Origin: Allobosea sp. Leaf344
GTDB taxonomy: Bacteria; Pseudomonadota; Alphaproteobacteria; Rhizobiales; Beijerinckiaceae
Length of the DNA stretch: 64,000 nucleotides
Assembly: GCF_001426225.1 (NCBI RefSeq)
Contig: NZ_LMRT01000013.1
Coordinates: forward strand, 503,004-567,003
Direction: 5' to 3'
How positions within the stretch are numbered: position 1 is the stretch's first letter; every line of letters starts with the position of its first letter. Of the stretch, positions 1-8,747 are shown in pieces. The notes under the pieces were generated by a model. That model made no database searches. It saw nothing but the letters and a program-made list of their open reading frames with translations, and had not been told where the DNA came from. Both the position numbers and the translations under genes were made by a program.

Positions 1-674
<674 letters not shown>

Positions 675-798
675 GGTCAGCTCCTGGAGATCAGCGCTTG
701 TGCCAGCCTTGGGCGGATCACGGAAGACCTAATTCGATTGCGGTCTTGAACTTGTCATGGGGCAGGGGCTTGATGAGCGCCCTACAGGGAGGACGCAG

Positions 799-1236
799 AT
801 GGGACTGTTCAGCTTTATCAAGGAAGCCGGCGCCAAGATCTTCGGCGGCTCGGCCAAGGCGGCGAGCGCCGAGGATCTGCAGAAGGAACTGGCCGGCCAC
901 GGCCTGCCCTCGGATGTGAAGATCGCCGTCGATGGCGACAGGGTGAAGATCTCCGGCCAGGCGATGTCGACGGAGCAGGCGGAGAAGATCATCCTCGCCC
1001 TCGGCAATACGGTGGGAGTGGCGCAGGTCGAGTCGGAGTTGATCGTCACCAAGGAGGCCCCGGCGGCGGTGTTCTACACCGTGCAGAAGGGCGATACCCT
1101 CTGGAAGATCGCCGAAAGCCATTACGGCAAGGGCCAGGGCGGGAAATATCCGGAGATCGTCAAGGCGAATACGCCGCCGGTGAAGAACCCCGATCTGATC
1201 CAGCCCGGCTGGGTGCTGCGCATCCCGGCGCTCTGA
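799..1236 (+). CDS. BON-LysM domain protein (Kbp/YgaU-like)
   Basis: The 145-residue protein has a BON domain (about residues 24-83) followed by a C-terminal LysM domain (about 92-144, opening FYTVQKGDTLWKIAE). This is the order and size of Escherichia coli Kbp (YgaU), a small potassium-binding protein of 149 residues. There is no obvious signal peptide, as in Kbp. I chose the ATG at 799 because AGGGAGGA lies just upstream, whereas the in-frame ATG at 757 lacks a good site and would add a poorly conserved extension. The gene stands alone and ends in a strong intrinsic terminator. Potassium sensing is inferred from the family. Confidence 0.85.
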   Translation: MGLFSFIKEAGAKIFGGSAKAASAEDLQKELAGHGLPSDVKIAVDGDRVKISGQAMSTEQAEKIILALGNTVGVAQVESELIVTKEAPAAVFYTVQKGDTLWKIAESHYGKGQGGKYPEIVKANTPPVKNPDLIQPGWVLRIPAL

Positions 1237-1259
1237 GCCGCCGCAGACTGACCCCCGGC

Positions 1260-1284
1260 AAAAGTTGCGGAAGCAACTTTTTTT
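1260..1284 (+). terminator. Intrinsic terminator after the BON-LysM gene
   Basis: A perfect 9-bp stem (AAAAGTTGC / GCAACTTTT) with a GGAA tetraloop runs straight into further T residues, 24 bp after the stop codon. It separates this gene from the TRAP operon. Confidence 0.9.
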
Positions 1285-1402
1285 CAGGCTGGCGCTCTTG
1301 CGCCGGCCTTGGCTTGTTGGGCATGCTCGCGCCAATGACGGGCAGCATGCAGAGTGCACAGCTGACGCAGGGTGATCGAACCATCCCTGGGAGGGGACAG
1401 AC

Positions 1403-2455
1403 ATGACAGTGAACCGCCGCCTGTTTCTCGGTCTTGCCGGCACGGCCGTCGCAGCGCCTGCGATCATGCGCGTCACCCGCGCGAATGCGCAGGAGGTGAC
1501 GCTGCGCATGCATCATTTCCTGCCGCCGGTCGCGAATGGGCATTCGAAATTCCTGAAGCCCTGGGCCGACAAGGTCGGGGCCGAATCCAACGGCCGCATC
1601 AAGATCGACATCTTCCCGTCGATGCAGCTCGGCGGCACGCCGCCGCAGCTCTTCGACCAGGCCCGCGACGGCGTCGCCGACATCGTCTGGACGCTGCCCG
1701 GCAATACGCCCGGCCGCTTCCCGGGGATCGAGGCCTTCGAGCTGCCCTTCGTCGCCAACAAGCGCGCTCTGGTGAACTCGCTGGCGCTCGCCGATTATGC
1801 CGAGCAGAACCTGCAGGACGAGTTCAAGGACGTGAAGCCGCTCTGCTTCTGGGCGCATGATCACGGGCTGATCCACGCCAACAAGCAGGTGAAGACGATG
1901 GATGACCTGAAGGGTCTGAAATTGCGCTTCCCCACCCGGCTCGCCGGCGAGGCGCTGCGCGCGCTCGGCGCCAATGCGATCGGCATGCCGATCCCGCAGG
2001 TGCCGGAATCGCTGGCACAGCGCGTCATCGACGGCTGCGTCATCCCCTGGGAGGTGGTGCCCTCGATCAAGGTGCAGGAGCTGGTGAAGTTCCACACCGA
2101 GATCCCGGGCTCGCCGACGCTCTACACCGCGACCTTCATCCTGGCGATGAACCGGGCGAAATACGACGCGATGGCGCCCGATCTGCGGGCGATCCTGGAC
2201 AAGAATTCCGGAGCCACGGCCTCCGCCATGGCCGGCAAGGTCTGGGACGAGCAGGCCGTCGTCGTCTCCGAGATGGTGAAGAAGCGCAGCAACACCATCA
2301 CCGTGCTCGACGAGGCCGAGGCGGCGCGCTGGCGCGAGACGACGAAGCCGGTGATCGATGGCTGGCTGAAGACGGTGAAGGACAAGGGGATGGACGGCGA
2401 CAAGCTGCTCGCCTCGGCCCGCGCGGCGCTCGCCAAGCACGAGAAGGCGGCCTGA
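1403..2455 (+). CDS. dctP: TRAP transporter solute-binding protein, DctP family
   Basis: The 350-residue protein is a periplasmic solute receptor of the DctP family. It begins with a twin-arginine-like signal (NRRLFLGLAGTAVAAPA) with probable cleavage after ANA-Q. The family signature follows: LRMHHFLPP, a TPPQLFDQARDGVADIVW segment, and the arginine-containing LKGLKLRFPTRLAGEALRALG region where the conserved Arg binds a ligand carboxylate. The next genes encode the small and large membrane subunits, so this is a complete TRAP system. A carboxylated organic acid is the usual kind of substrate; the exact compound cannot be read from sequence. GGGAGGGG lies upstream of the ATG. Confidence 0.92.
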   Translation: MTVNRRLFLGLAGTAVAAPAIMRVTRANAQEVTLRMHHFLPPVANGHSKFLKPWADKVGAESNGRIKIDIFPSMQLGGTPPQLFDQARDGVADIVWTLPGNTPGRFPGIEAFELPFVANKRALVNSLALADYAEQNLQDEFKDVKPLCFWAHDHGLIHANKQVKTMDDLKGLKLRFPTRLAGEALRALGANAIGMPIPQVPESLAQRVIDGCVIPWEVVPSIKVQELVKFHTEIPGSPTLYTATFILAMNRAKYDAMAPDLRAILDKNSGATASAMAGKVWDEQAVVVSEMVKKRSNTITVLDEAEAARWRETTKPVIDGWLKTVKDKGMDGDKLLASARAALAKHEKAA

Positions 2456-2461
2456 GCGGGA

Positions 2462-2965
2462 ATGACGGGGGGCAGGCAGGAGAGGCGCCCGCCCGGTTTC
2501 GACCGGGCGGTGCAGGCGGTGGCGCTGCTCGGCGGCGCGCTGCTCGTGGCGCTGGCGACCATGGTCACGATCAGCGTGACCCTGCGCAGCGACCTCGTCG
2601 GCAAGGCCGGGGTGCCGGGTGATTTCGAGCTGGTGCAGATGGCCACCGCCGTCGCCGCCTTCTGCTTCCTGCCCTATTGCCAGCTGCGGCGCGGCAACAT
2701 CTTCGTCGACACCTTCACGATGAAGCTGCCTCTGCGCGTGCAGCACGGCATCGATGCCGTCTGGGACGTCGTCTACGGGCTGGTGATGCTGCTGATCGCC
2801 TGGCGGCTCGCGGTCGGGGCGCGCGCCGCCTTTGCCAGCGGCGAGAACACGATGGTCCTGCAATGGCCGAGCTACTGGCCGATCGGGCTCTGCGCGGCCT
2901 TGGCGGCGCTGGTCGCGGCCGCGGCCTTCGTCAGCGCGGCGCGGCTGCTCCGGGGCAGCGCGTGA
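2462..2965 (+). CDS. dctQ: TRAP transporter small permease, DctQ family
   Basis: This 167-residue membrane protein has four predicted transmembrane helices and the DctQ-type segment LRRGNIFVDTFT. It starts 6 bp after dctP and overlaps the start of dctM by 4 bp (GTGA), so the three genes are translationally coupled. In the family, DctQ pairs with DctM in the inner membrane to form the sodium-driven transporter that takes substrate from DctP. The length is normal. Confidence 0.9.
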   Translation: MTGGRQERRPPGFDRAVQAVALLGGALLVALATMVTISVTLRSDLVGKAGVPGDFELVQMATAVAAFCFLPYCQLRRGNIFVDTFTMKLPLRVQHGIDAVWDVVYGLVMLLIAWRLAVGARAAFASGENTMVLQWPSYWPIGLCAALAALVAAAAFVSAARLLRGSA

Positions 2966-4281
2966 GCGGCTTCGCGCTGGCGGCGACCGGTTTCGCGGTG
3001 ATGCTGGGGCTGATGGCCCTGCGCCTGCCGATCGGGCTCGCCATGATGCTGGTCGGCGGCGCCGGCTATATCCAGCTCAACGGGCTCGACCCCTTCCTCA
3101 ACTACATCCGCACCACGCCCTACCAGATCTTCGCGAATTACACGCTGTCGGTGATCCCGCTCTTCGTTCTGATGGGCGCCTTCGCCGAGCGGTCGGGGCT
3201 GGCGGGAGATCTGTTTCGCGCCGCCGCCTCGCTGGTCGGGCATCGCCGCGGCGGGCTCGGCATGGCGGTGATCGGCGCCTGCACCGGTTTCGGCGCGATC
3301 TGCGGCTCGGCGGTGGCGACGACGGCGACTTTCGCGCGTGCGGCCCTGCCGGAACTGAGGGCCTATCGCTACGATCCCGGCTTTTCCTGCGGGATCGTCG
3401 CCGTCGGCGGCACGCTGGGGATCCTGATCCCGCCCTCGGTGATCCTCGTGGTCTATGCGATCTCGACCGAGCAGAACATCGCCAAGCTGTTCATGGCGGC
3501 GCTGATCCCCGGGCTGATGGCGGCGGCGTTCTATTGCCTCACCATCGCGATCATGACCCGGCTGAACCCGCAGATCGGCCCGGCGCAGCCGCGCCTGCCC
3601 TGGCTCCAGCGGGTGCGCCCGCTGCTCGGCGTGCTGCCGGCCGCGCTGGTCGCGGTGATCGTCGTCGGCGGCATCTATGGCGGCGTCTTCACCCCGACGG
3701 AGGGCGCCTCGGTCGGCGCCTTCGTGATGCTGGCGATCGGGCTGCTGCGCCGCACGCTGGGGCCGAAGGAGATCGGGCAGGCCATCCTGCAGACGGCCGA
3801 AACCTCGGCGATGATCTTCGCGATCCTGCTCGGGGCGGAGATCTTCAACGCCTTCCTGGCCCTGACCCAGGTGCCGACGGCGGCGGCCGAAATGATCGCC
3901 GGCTCGGGCTGGGGCCCCTATACCGTCCTGGTCGGATTGCTGCTGTTCTACATCGTGCTGGGCGGGGTGATGGACGAGCTGGCGATGATCCTTCTGACGC
4001 TGCCGGTGTTCTTCCCGATCGTGACGGCGCTGGATTTCGGCATGCCGACCGACGATATCGCGCTCTGGTTCGGCATTCTGGTGCTGATCGTCGTCGGCAT
4101 CGGCATGACGGCGCCGCCGATCGGGCTCAACGTCTTCGTCGTCGCCTCGCTGGCGCGCGATGTCCCGGTGACCAGGATCTATCGCGGCGTCATGCCCTTC
4201 GTCCTCGCCGACATCGTCAGGCTCGGCCTCGTGGTGGCGTTTCCCGTGCTGACGCTCTATCTGGTGAAGCTGCTGGATTGA
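2962..4281 (+). CDS. dctM: TRAP transporter large permease, DctM family
   Basis: The 439-residue hydrophobic protein has about twelve helices and typical DctM signatures: LFVLMGAFAERSGLAGDLF, the CTGFGAICGSAVATTATFA segment, GGTLGILIPPSVILVVYA, and MTAPPIGLNVFVVA near the end. The GTG start at 2962 overlaps the dctQ stop and gives the standard N-terminus with the first helix at once. A longer reading from an upstream ATG would lie inside dctQ and is not credible. The gene is followed 15 bp later by a rhodanese gene that probably belongs to the operon. Confidence 0.92.
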   Translation: MSGFALAATGFAVMLGLMALRLPIGLAMMLVGGAGYIQLNGLDPFLNYIRTTPYQIFANYTLSVIPLFVLMGAFAERSGLAGDLFRAAASLVGHRRGGLGMAVIGACTGFGAICGSAVATTATFARAALPELRAYRYDPGFSCGIVAVGGTLGILIPPSVILVVYAISTEQNIAKLFMAALIPGLMAAAFYCLTIAIMTRLNPQIGPAQPRLPWLQRVRPLLGVLPAALVAVIVVGGIYGGVFTPTEGASVGAFVMLAIGLLRRTLGPKEIGQAILQTAETSAMIFAILLGAEIFNAFLALTQVPTAAAEMIAGSGWGPYTVLVGLLLFYIVLGGVMDELAMILLTLPVFFPIVTALDFGMPTDDIALWFGILVLIVVGIGMTAPPIGLNVFVVASLARDVPVTRIYRGVMPFVLADIVRLGLVVAFPVLTLYLVKLLD

Positions 4282-4296
4282 GCGGGAGCTTCGCGC

Positions 4297-4611
4297 GTGG
4301 TCGTCAGGGATCTGGATATCGAAGCCGTCGAGGCCGGGCTGGCCGATGGCACGATGCTGCTGGTCGATGTCCGCGAGCCGCATGAATTCGCGGCCGGGCG
4401 CATCCCCGGCTCGGTCTCCCTGCCGCTCTCGCAGTTCGACCCCGCCGCCATCCCCGCCGTGGCGGGCAAGCAGGTGGTGTTCTCCTGCGCCGCCGGCATT
4501 CGCTCGCTGCGCGCCATCGAATTCGCGCAATCGGCCGGGCTCGACCTGGACAGCCATTATCGCGGCGGCTTCAAGGATTGGGTGATGCAAGGCCGGCCGG
4601 TCGAGACCTAG
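4297..4611 (+). CDS. Single-domain rhodanese-like sulfurtransferase
   Basis: This 104-residue protein is a complete single rhodanese domain. It contains LLVDVREPHEFAAGRIPGS and the active-site loop CAAGIR with the catalytic cysteine at residue 64, so persulfide chemistry should be possible. It has a GTG start and lies only 15 bp after dctM, pointing to co-transcription with the TRAP transporter. There is no signal peptide, so it acts in the cytoplasm. The pairing hints that the imported compound may contain sulfur, but that is only inference from position. Confidence 0.88.
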   Translation: MVVRDLDIEAVEAGLADGTMLLVDVREPHEFAAGRIPGSVSLPLSQFDPAAIPAVAGKQVVFSCAAGIRSLRAIEFAQSAGLDLDSHYRGGFKDWVMQGRPVET

Positions 4612-4681
4612 CCGCAAAGGTTTCAGCCTGCGCTGCGTGCATCGCGGCAAGCCGCCGCGCGGGGCTGACGAACGACGCGGC

Positions 4682-4717
4682 TTGCGCCAGTTTCAGGACT
4701 TGCGCCAGTTTTAGAAC
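4682..4717. repeat. Two tandem 18-bp direct repeats upstream of the molybdenum hydroxylase
   Basis: TTGCGCCAGTTTCAGGAC (4682-4699) is followed at once by TTGCGCCAGTTTTAGAAC (4700-4717), with 16 of 18 positions identical. The pair ends 57 bp before the ATG at 4775, in the 163-bp gap after the rhodanese gene. An activator or repressor site is possible; no regulator can be assigned. Confidence 0.6.
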
Positions 4718-4774
4718 AAGTCGATTTCGAATGCTGCCGATACGACCATCAAGACGACCGGTGAGGATGATCCC

Positions 4775-7084
4775 ATGCGCCCCATGAAATTCGGATTTGG
4801 CCAGCCCGTGCGCCGGGTCGAGGATCACCGGCTGACGACCGGCGCCGGCCGCTACACCGACGACACGGCGGTGGAGGGTGCGCTGCATGCCTTCGTGCTG
4901 CGCTCGCAATATGCGCATGCCACTTTCAGGATCCGGGACAAGGCCGCGGCGCTGGCGCTGAAGGGCGTGAAGCTGATCCTGACCGGGGAGGATGTCGCCC
5001 ATCTCGGCGACATTCCCTGCAAGGGCCTGATCAAGACGGTTTCGGGCGAGCCGGTGAAGCCGCTGCCCGTGCCGGTGCTGCCGACCGATACGGTGCGCCA
5101 TGTCGGCGAGGCCGTGGCCTTCATCGTCGCGGAGACGCTTGTGCAGGCGCGCGATGCGGCCGAGGCGATCGACATCGAATGGACGCCGCTGCCGGCCGTG
5201 ACCGGGATCGAGGCGGCGCTCGATCCGAAGGCGCCGCAGATCTGGCCGGACCGCGCCGGCAATGTCGCCTTCGAGGCGGAGCAGGGCGACATCGCCCGGA
5301 CCGACAAGGCCTTCGCCAAGGCGGCGCGCACCGTCTCGGTCACGATCTACAACAACCGCCTGGCGTCGAACTACATTGAGACGCGCGCCTGCATCGCCGA
5401 ATACGACAAGGCGGCGAAGCGCTGGACCCTGACGCTCGGCAGCCAGGGCAGCCATGGCACGCGCGACATCCTGGCCAAGAACATCCTGAAGGTCGATCCG
5501 TCGCGGATCCGCGTGGTGACGCCGGATGTCGGCGGCGGCTTCGGCACGAAGATCTTCATGTACCGCGAATACCCGCTGACCATGGTCGCGGCCGAGAAGC
5601 TGAAGCGGCCGGTGCGCTGGGTCGCCGACCGCACCGAGCATTTCCTCGCCGACACGCATGGCCGCGCCAATCTCGCGACGGCGACGATGGCGCTGGACGG
5701 CCGCGGCAGGTTCATCGGCCTCAAGGTCGATCTCGCGGCCGAGATGGGCGCCTATCTCTCGCAATACGGACCCTTCATCCCCTGGGTCGGCACGACCATG
5801 ACCCCCGGCTGCTACAATATCCCGGCCGTCCATGTCCGCTTCCGGGGCGTTCTGACCAACACCACGCCGGTCGATGCCTATCGCGGCGCGGGCCGGCCGG
5901 AGGCGGCCTACCTGATCGAGCGGCTGGTCGACGCCATCGCCATCGAGACAGGCAAGACGCCGGATGCGGTGCGCGCGCTGAACTTCGTCAAGCCGAGCGA
6001 GATGCCGCACAAGACGCAGACCGGGCCGACCTATGATTCCGGCGAGTTCGAGGGCCATATGCGCCGCGCCATGGAGGTGGCGGATTGGAAGGGCTTCAAG
6101 GCGCGGCTGCGCGCCTCGACCAAGGCGGGCAAGATCCGCGGCATCGGCCTCGCCTGCTATATCGAGGCCTGCGGCGGCGGCGGGCCGGAAAGCTCGACCG
6201 TGATCCTCGAGAAGGACGGCATGGTGACCGTGCTGATCGGCACGCAGTCGAACGGGCAGGGGCATGAGACCGCCTATTCCCAGCTGGTGTCGCAGCATCT
6301 CGACATTCCCATGGACCGGATCCGCGTGATCCAGGGCGATACCGACAAGGTCGAGACCGGCTCCGGCACCGGCGGTTCGCGCTCGATCCCGGTCGGTGGC
6401 GCGGCGCTGAACAAGGCGACCGAGATTCTCTCGGACAACCTCAAGCAGCTCGCCTCCGAGAAGCTCGAAGCCGGCATCGGCGATCTCGAATTCGTCGATG
6501 GCGCGGTGCGCGTCGTCGGCACCGACAAGGCGCTCGATCTGGCTGCCATCGCGGCGCTGCCGGGCGCGACGCCGGAGCGGCTGCGGGTGCATCAGAGCTG
6601 GCAGCCGCCGGAAGCGACCTATCCGAACGGCACCCATGTCTGCGAGCTCGAGGTCGATCCGCAGACCGGCGCGACCGAGATCAAGAACTATGTCGTGGTC
6701 GATGATTTCGGCGTGACGCTGAACCCGCTGATGCTGCAGGGCCAGGTCCATGGCGGGGCCGCTCAGGGCATCGGCCAGGCGCTGATGGAGGAGATCCGCT
6801 TCGACGACTCCGGTCAGATGCTGACGGCGACCTTCATGGACTACGCCATGCCGCGCGCCGTCGACATCCCGAACTTCCATTTCGAGACCCGCAATGTCCG
6901 CTGCGTGACCAATGCCATCGGGGTGAAGGGTGCGGGCGAGGCCGGCGCGATCGGCGCCTGCCCGGCAGTGATGAACGCCATGGTCGACGCGCTGAACCGC
7001 GCCGCGGGCATCAAGGCGATCGACATGCCGGCCACGCCGATCAAAGTCCACAATGCCCTGAAACAGGCGGGGTATCCGCTCTGA
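4775..7084 (+). CDS. Xanthine dehydrogenase-family molybdopterin-binding (large) subunit, CoxL form II-like
   Basis: This 769-residue protein matches the molybdenum-cofactor subunit of the xanthine oxidase family. It has an a/b hammerhead N-terminus (GQPVRRVEDHRLTTGAGRY), the MPT-binding domains, the active-site loop AYRGAGR (about residues 366-372) and the conserved base-glutamate motif GVKGAGEAGAIG (about 715-725). AYRGAGR is the form II (CoxL-like) loop, whereas true CO dehydrogenases carry AYxCSFR, so CO is unlikely to be the substrate. The [2Fe-2S] subunit and the FAD subunit normally encoded beside it are absent here; two c-type cytochrome genes follow instead. The substrate is unknown. 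Confidence 0.9.
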   Translation: MRPMKFGFGQPVRRVEDHRLTTGAGRYTDDTAVEGALHAFVLRSQYAHATFRIRDKAAALALKGVKLILTGEDVAHLGDIPCKGLIKTVSGEPVKPLPVPVLPTDTVRHVGEAVAFIVAETLVQARDAAEAIDIEWTPLPAVTGIEAALDPKAPQIWPDRAGNVAFEAEQGDIARTDKAFAKAARTVSVTIYNNRLASNYIETRACIAEYDKAAKRWTLTLGSQGSHGTRDILAKNILKVDPSRIRVVTPDVGGGFGTKIFMYREYPLTMVAAEKLKRPVRWVADRTEHFLADTHGRANLATATMALDGRGRFIGLKVDLAAEMGAYLSQYGPFIPWVGTTMTPGCYNIPAVHVRFRGVLTNTTPVDAYRGAGRPEAAYLIERLVDAIAIETGKTPDAVRALNFVKPSEMPHKTQTGPTYDSGEFEGHMRRAMEVADWKGFKARLRASTKAGKIRGIGLACYIEACGGGGPESSTVILEKDGMVTVLIGTQSNGQGHETAYSQLVSQHLDIPMDRIRVIQGDTDKVETGSGTGGSRSIPVGGAALNKATEILSDNLKQLASEKLEAGIGDLEFVDGAVRVVGTDKALDLAAIAALPGATPERLRVHQSWQPPEATYPNGTHVCELEVDPQTGATEIKNYVVVDDFGVTLNPLMLQGQVHGGAAQGIGQALMEEIRFDDSGQMLTATFMDYAMPRAVDIPNFHFETRNVRCVTNAIGVKGAGEAGAIGACPAVMNAMVDALNRAAGIKAIDMPATPIKVHNALKQAGYPL

Positions 7085-7177
7085 CGCAAGGAGCGGCTTG
7101 TTCCTGTGCAAGCGAGATCGCGAGAATGCGACTTGGCGTCACAGGGCGGATAATGTGATCTGGAGATGTTCTAAACA

Positions 7178-7204
7178 GGGGCCCGGACAGCGGGCCCCTT
7201 TCTT
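7178..7204 (+). terminator. Hairpin with T-tract just before the cytochrome c' start
   Basis: GGGGCCCG and CGGGCCCC form a perfect 8-bp stem around GACAG, followed by TTTCTT. It lies 94 bp after the oxidoreductase stop and only 12 bp before the ATG of the next gene. It can end the first transcript. If a promoter lies within 7085-7170, it would instead sit in the leader of the cytochrome mRNA. Confidence 0.7.
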
Positions 7205-7216
7205 CAGGGGAAACAC

Positions 7217-7651
7217 ATGATCCGTACCGCTCTCGTCGTCGCCGGGCTCGGCCTTGGCCTGACCGCCGTGTTCGCGCAGTCCAATGCCATCAGCGAGCGA
7301 CGCGACGCGATGAAGGCCGTCGGCGCCGCGACGCGCGACGGTGCCGCCATCGCCAAGGGCGAGGCCGCTTTCGACGCCGCGAAGGTCCAGTCGATCTTCA
7401 AGGTCTATGCCGACGTCGCCAAGAAGATGCCGACGCTCTATCCGGAGAACTCCAAGACCGGCGGCGAAACCACCGCGGCGCCGAAGATCTGGGAGGATCA
7501 GGCAGGGTTCAAGGCGGCCTTCGTCAAGTTCGAGACGGAATCGGCCGCGGCGGCCACGGCCTCGACCGATCTCGCGAGCTTCCGCACCGCCTTCGGCGGC
7601 GTCACCAAGAATTGCGGTTCCTGCCACGAGCTCTACCGCATCAAGAAGTGA
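7217..7651 (+). CDS. Cytochrome c' (class II cytochrome c)
   Basis: The 144-residue precursor has a signal peptide (cleavage near residue 20, before QSNA) and one haem-binding motif, CGSCH (residues 133-137), very close to the C-terminus. That is the diagnostic layout of the four-helix-bundle cytochrome c' family. It is periplasmic. It sits between the molybdenum hydroxylase subunit and a dihaem cytochrome, so a role in carrying electrons from the hydroxylase is plausible. Cytochromes c' also bind NO, so that role cannot be excluded. A GGGGAAA site precedes the ATG. Confidence 0.92.
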   Translation: MIRTALVVAGLGLGLTAVFAQSNAISERRDAMKAVGAATRDGAAIAKGEAAFDAAKVQSIFKVYADVAKKMPTLYPENSKTGGETTAAPKIWEDQAGFKAAFVKFETESAAAATASTDLASFRTAFGGVTKNCGSCHELYRIKK

Positions 7652-7781
7652 GCGAAGGCGCTTCCCCGCCGGCGCGCCTCAGCCAGGAGGGGCGCCCGAC
7701 GGGGACGCCCCTTCGACGGCCGCGGAGCTTTTGACCGCGCGCCACGTTATGCTCCGTTCCAACGGAGCCGGAGAGATCTCA

Positions 7782-8723
7782 ATGCTGCGCCTGCGTCGCC
7801 TGCTGGTCACCCTGGTCGTGCTCGCCGTGGCGGGGCTGGCTGGGTTTCTCCTGCTGACCGATCCGCGGGTGGTCTCGCCTTCGCCCGAGATCGGCACGCT
7901 ACCGGCGCCCGATATTGAGAACGGCAAGCTGCTCTTCGCCGCCGGTGGCTGCACCTCCTGCCATGCGACGCCGGGACAGGACGACAAGCTCAGACTCGGC
8001 GGCGGGCTGGCGCTGGAATCGCCCTTCGGGACCTTCCACGCGCCCAATATCTCGCCGCATACGCGCGACGGCATCGGCAATTGGGGCGTCCAGGATTTCG
8101 TCGATGCGATGGCGGCGGGCGTCTCGCCCAAGGGGCAGCACTACTACCCCTCCTTCCCCTACACCTCCTATCGGCTGATGCCGCCCAAGGCGCTGGCGGA
8201 CCTCTTCGCCTATATCCGGACCCTGACGCCGGTCGAGGGCCGGGCGCCGCCGCATGAGCTCGGCTTTCCCTTCAATATCCGCCGCGTCGTCGGCGGCTGG
8301 AAGCTGCTCTTCTTCGAAGGGGCGGCCTTCCGGCCCGATCCTTCCAAGAGCGAGGAATGGAACCGCGGCGCCTATCTCGTGAACGGGCCGGGCCATTGCG
8401 CCGAGTGCCATTCCAACCGCAATGCGCTGGGTGCCATCGTCAAGGCGACGCGCTTCGCGGGCGGGCCCGATCCCGAGGGCAAGGGCTGGGTGCCCAACAT
8501 CACCCAGGCCGAGACCGCGCTGGCGAAATGGTCGAAGGCGGAGATCGCCGAGCTTCTCAAGAGCGGCTTCACCCCGAGCTTCGACAGTGTCGGCGGGACC
8601 ATGGCGGCTGTGGTGCGCAATACGGCGCAGCTGCCGGAGGCCGACCGGCAGGCGATGGCGGAATATCTGAAGTCGCTGCCGGCGGTGCAGGGGCCGGTGC
8701 GGCCGGCCAGAACCGGCAGCTGA
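7782..8723 (+). CDS. Membrane-anchored dihaem cytochrome c
   Basis: The 313-residue protein starts with an uncleaved hydrophobic anchor (about residues 7-26) and then has two cytochrome c domains with haem motifs CTSCH (57-61) and CAECH (206-210). The layout resembles the dihaem cytochrome subunits of membrane-bound alcohol or aldehyde dehydrogenases, which pass electrons to quinone or to terminal oxidases. I chose the ATG at 7782 because GGAGAG lies about 8 bp upstream and it places the anchor directly at the N-terminus. The gene follows cytochrome c' by 130 bp on the same strand. Confidence 0.9.
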   Translation: MLRLRRLLVTLVVLAVAGLAGFLLLTDPRVVSPSPEIGTLPAPDIENGKLLFAAGGCTSCHATPGQDDKLRLGGGLALESPFGTFHAPNISPHTRDGIGNWGVQDFVDAMAAGVSPKGQHYYPSFPYTSYRLMPPKALADLFAYIRTLTPVEGRAPPHELGFPFNIRRVVGGWKLLFFEGAAFRPDPSKSEEWNRGAYLVNGPGHCAECHSNRNALGAIVKATRFAGGPDPEGKGWVPNITQAETALAKWSKAEIAELLKSGFTPSFDSVGGTMAAVVRNTAQLPEADRQAMAEYLKSLPAVQGPVRPARTGS

Positions 8724-8747
8724 AGGCGCCGGCGCCGGCGGCCCGCC

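Noticed and set aside
4775..7084. Aerobic CO dehydrogenase CoxL
   Set aside because: The active-site loop is AYRGAGR (form II) and not the AYxCSFR of true CO dehydrogenases; coxM and coxS are also absent.
4571..7111. An 846-codon minus-strand frame across the molybdenum hydroxylase
   Set aside because: The plus-strand gene carries all family motifs; the reverse is low-complexity Arg/His-rich.
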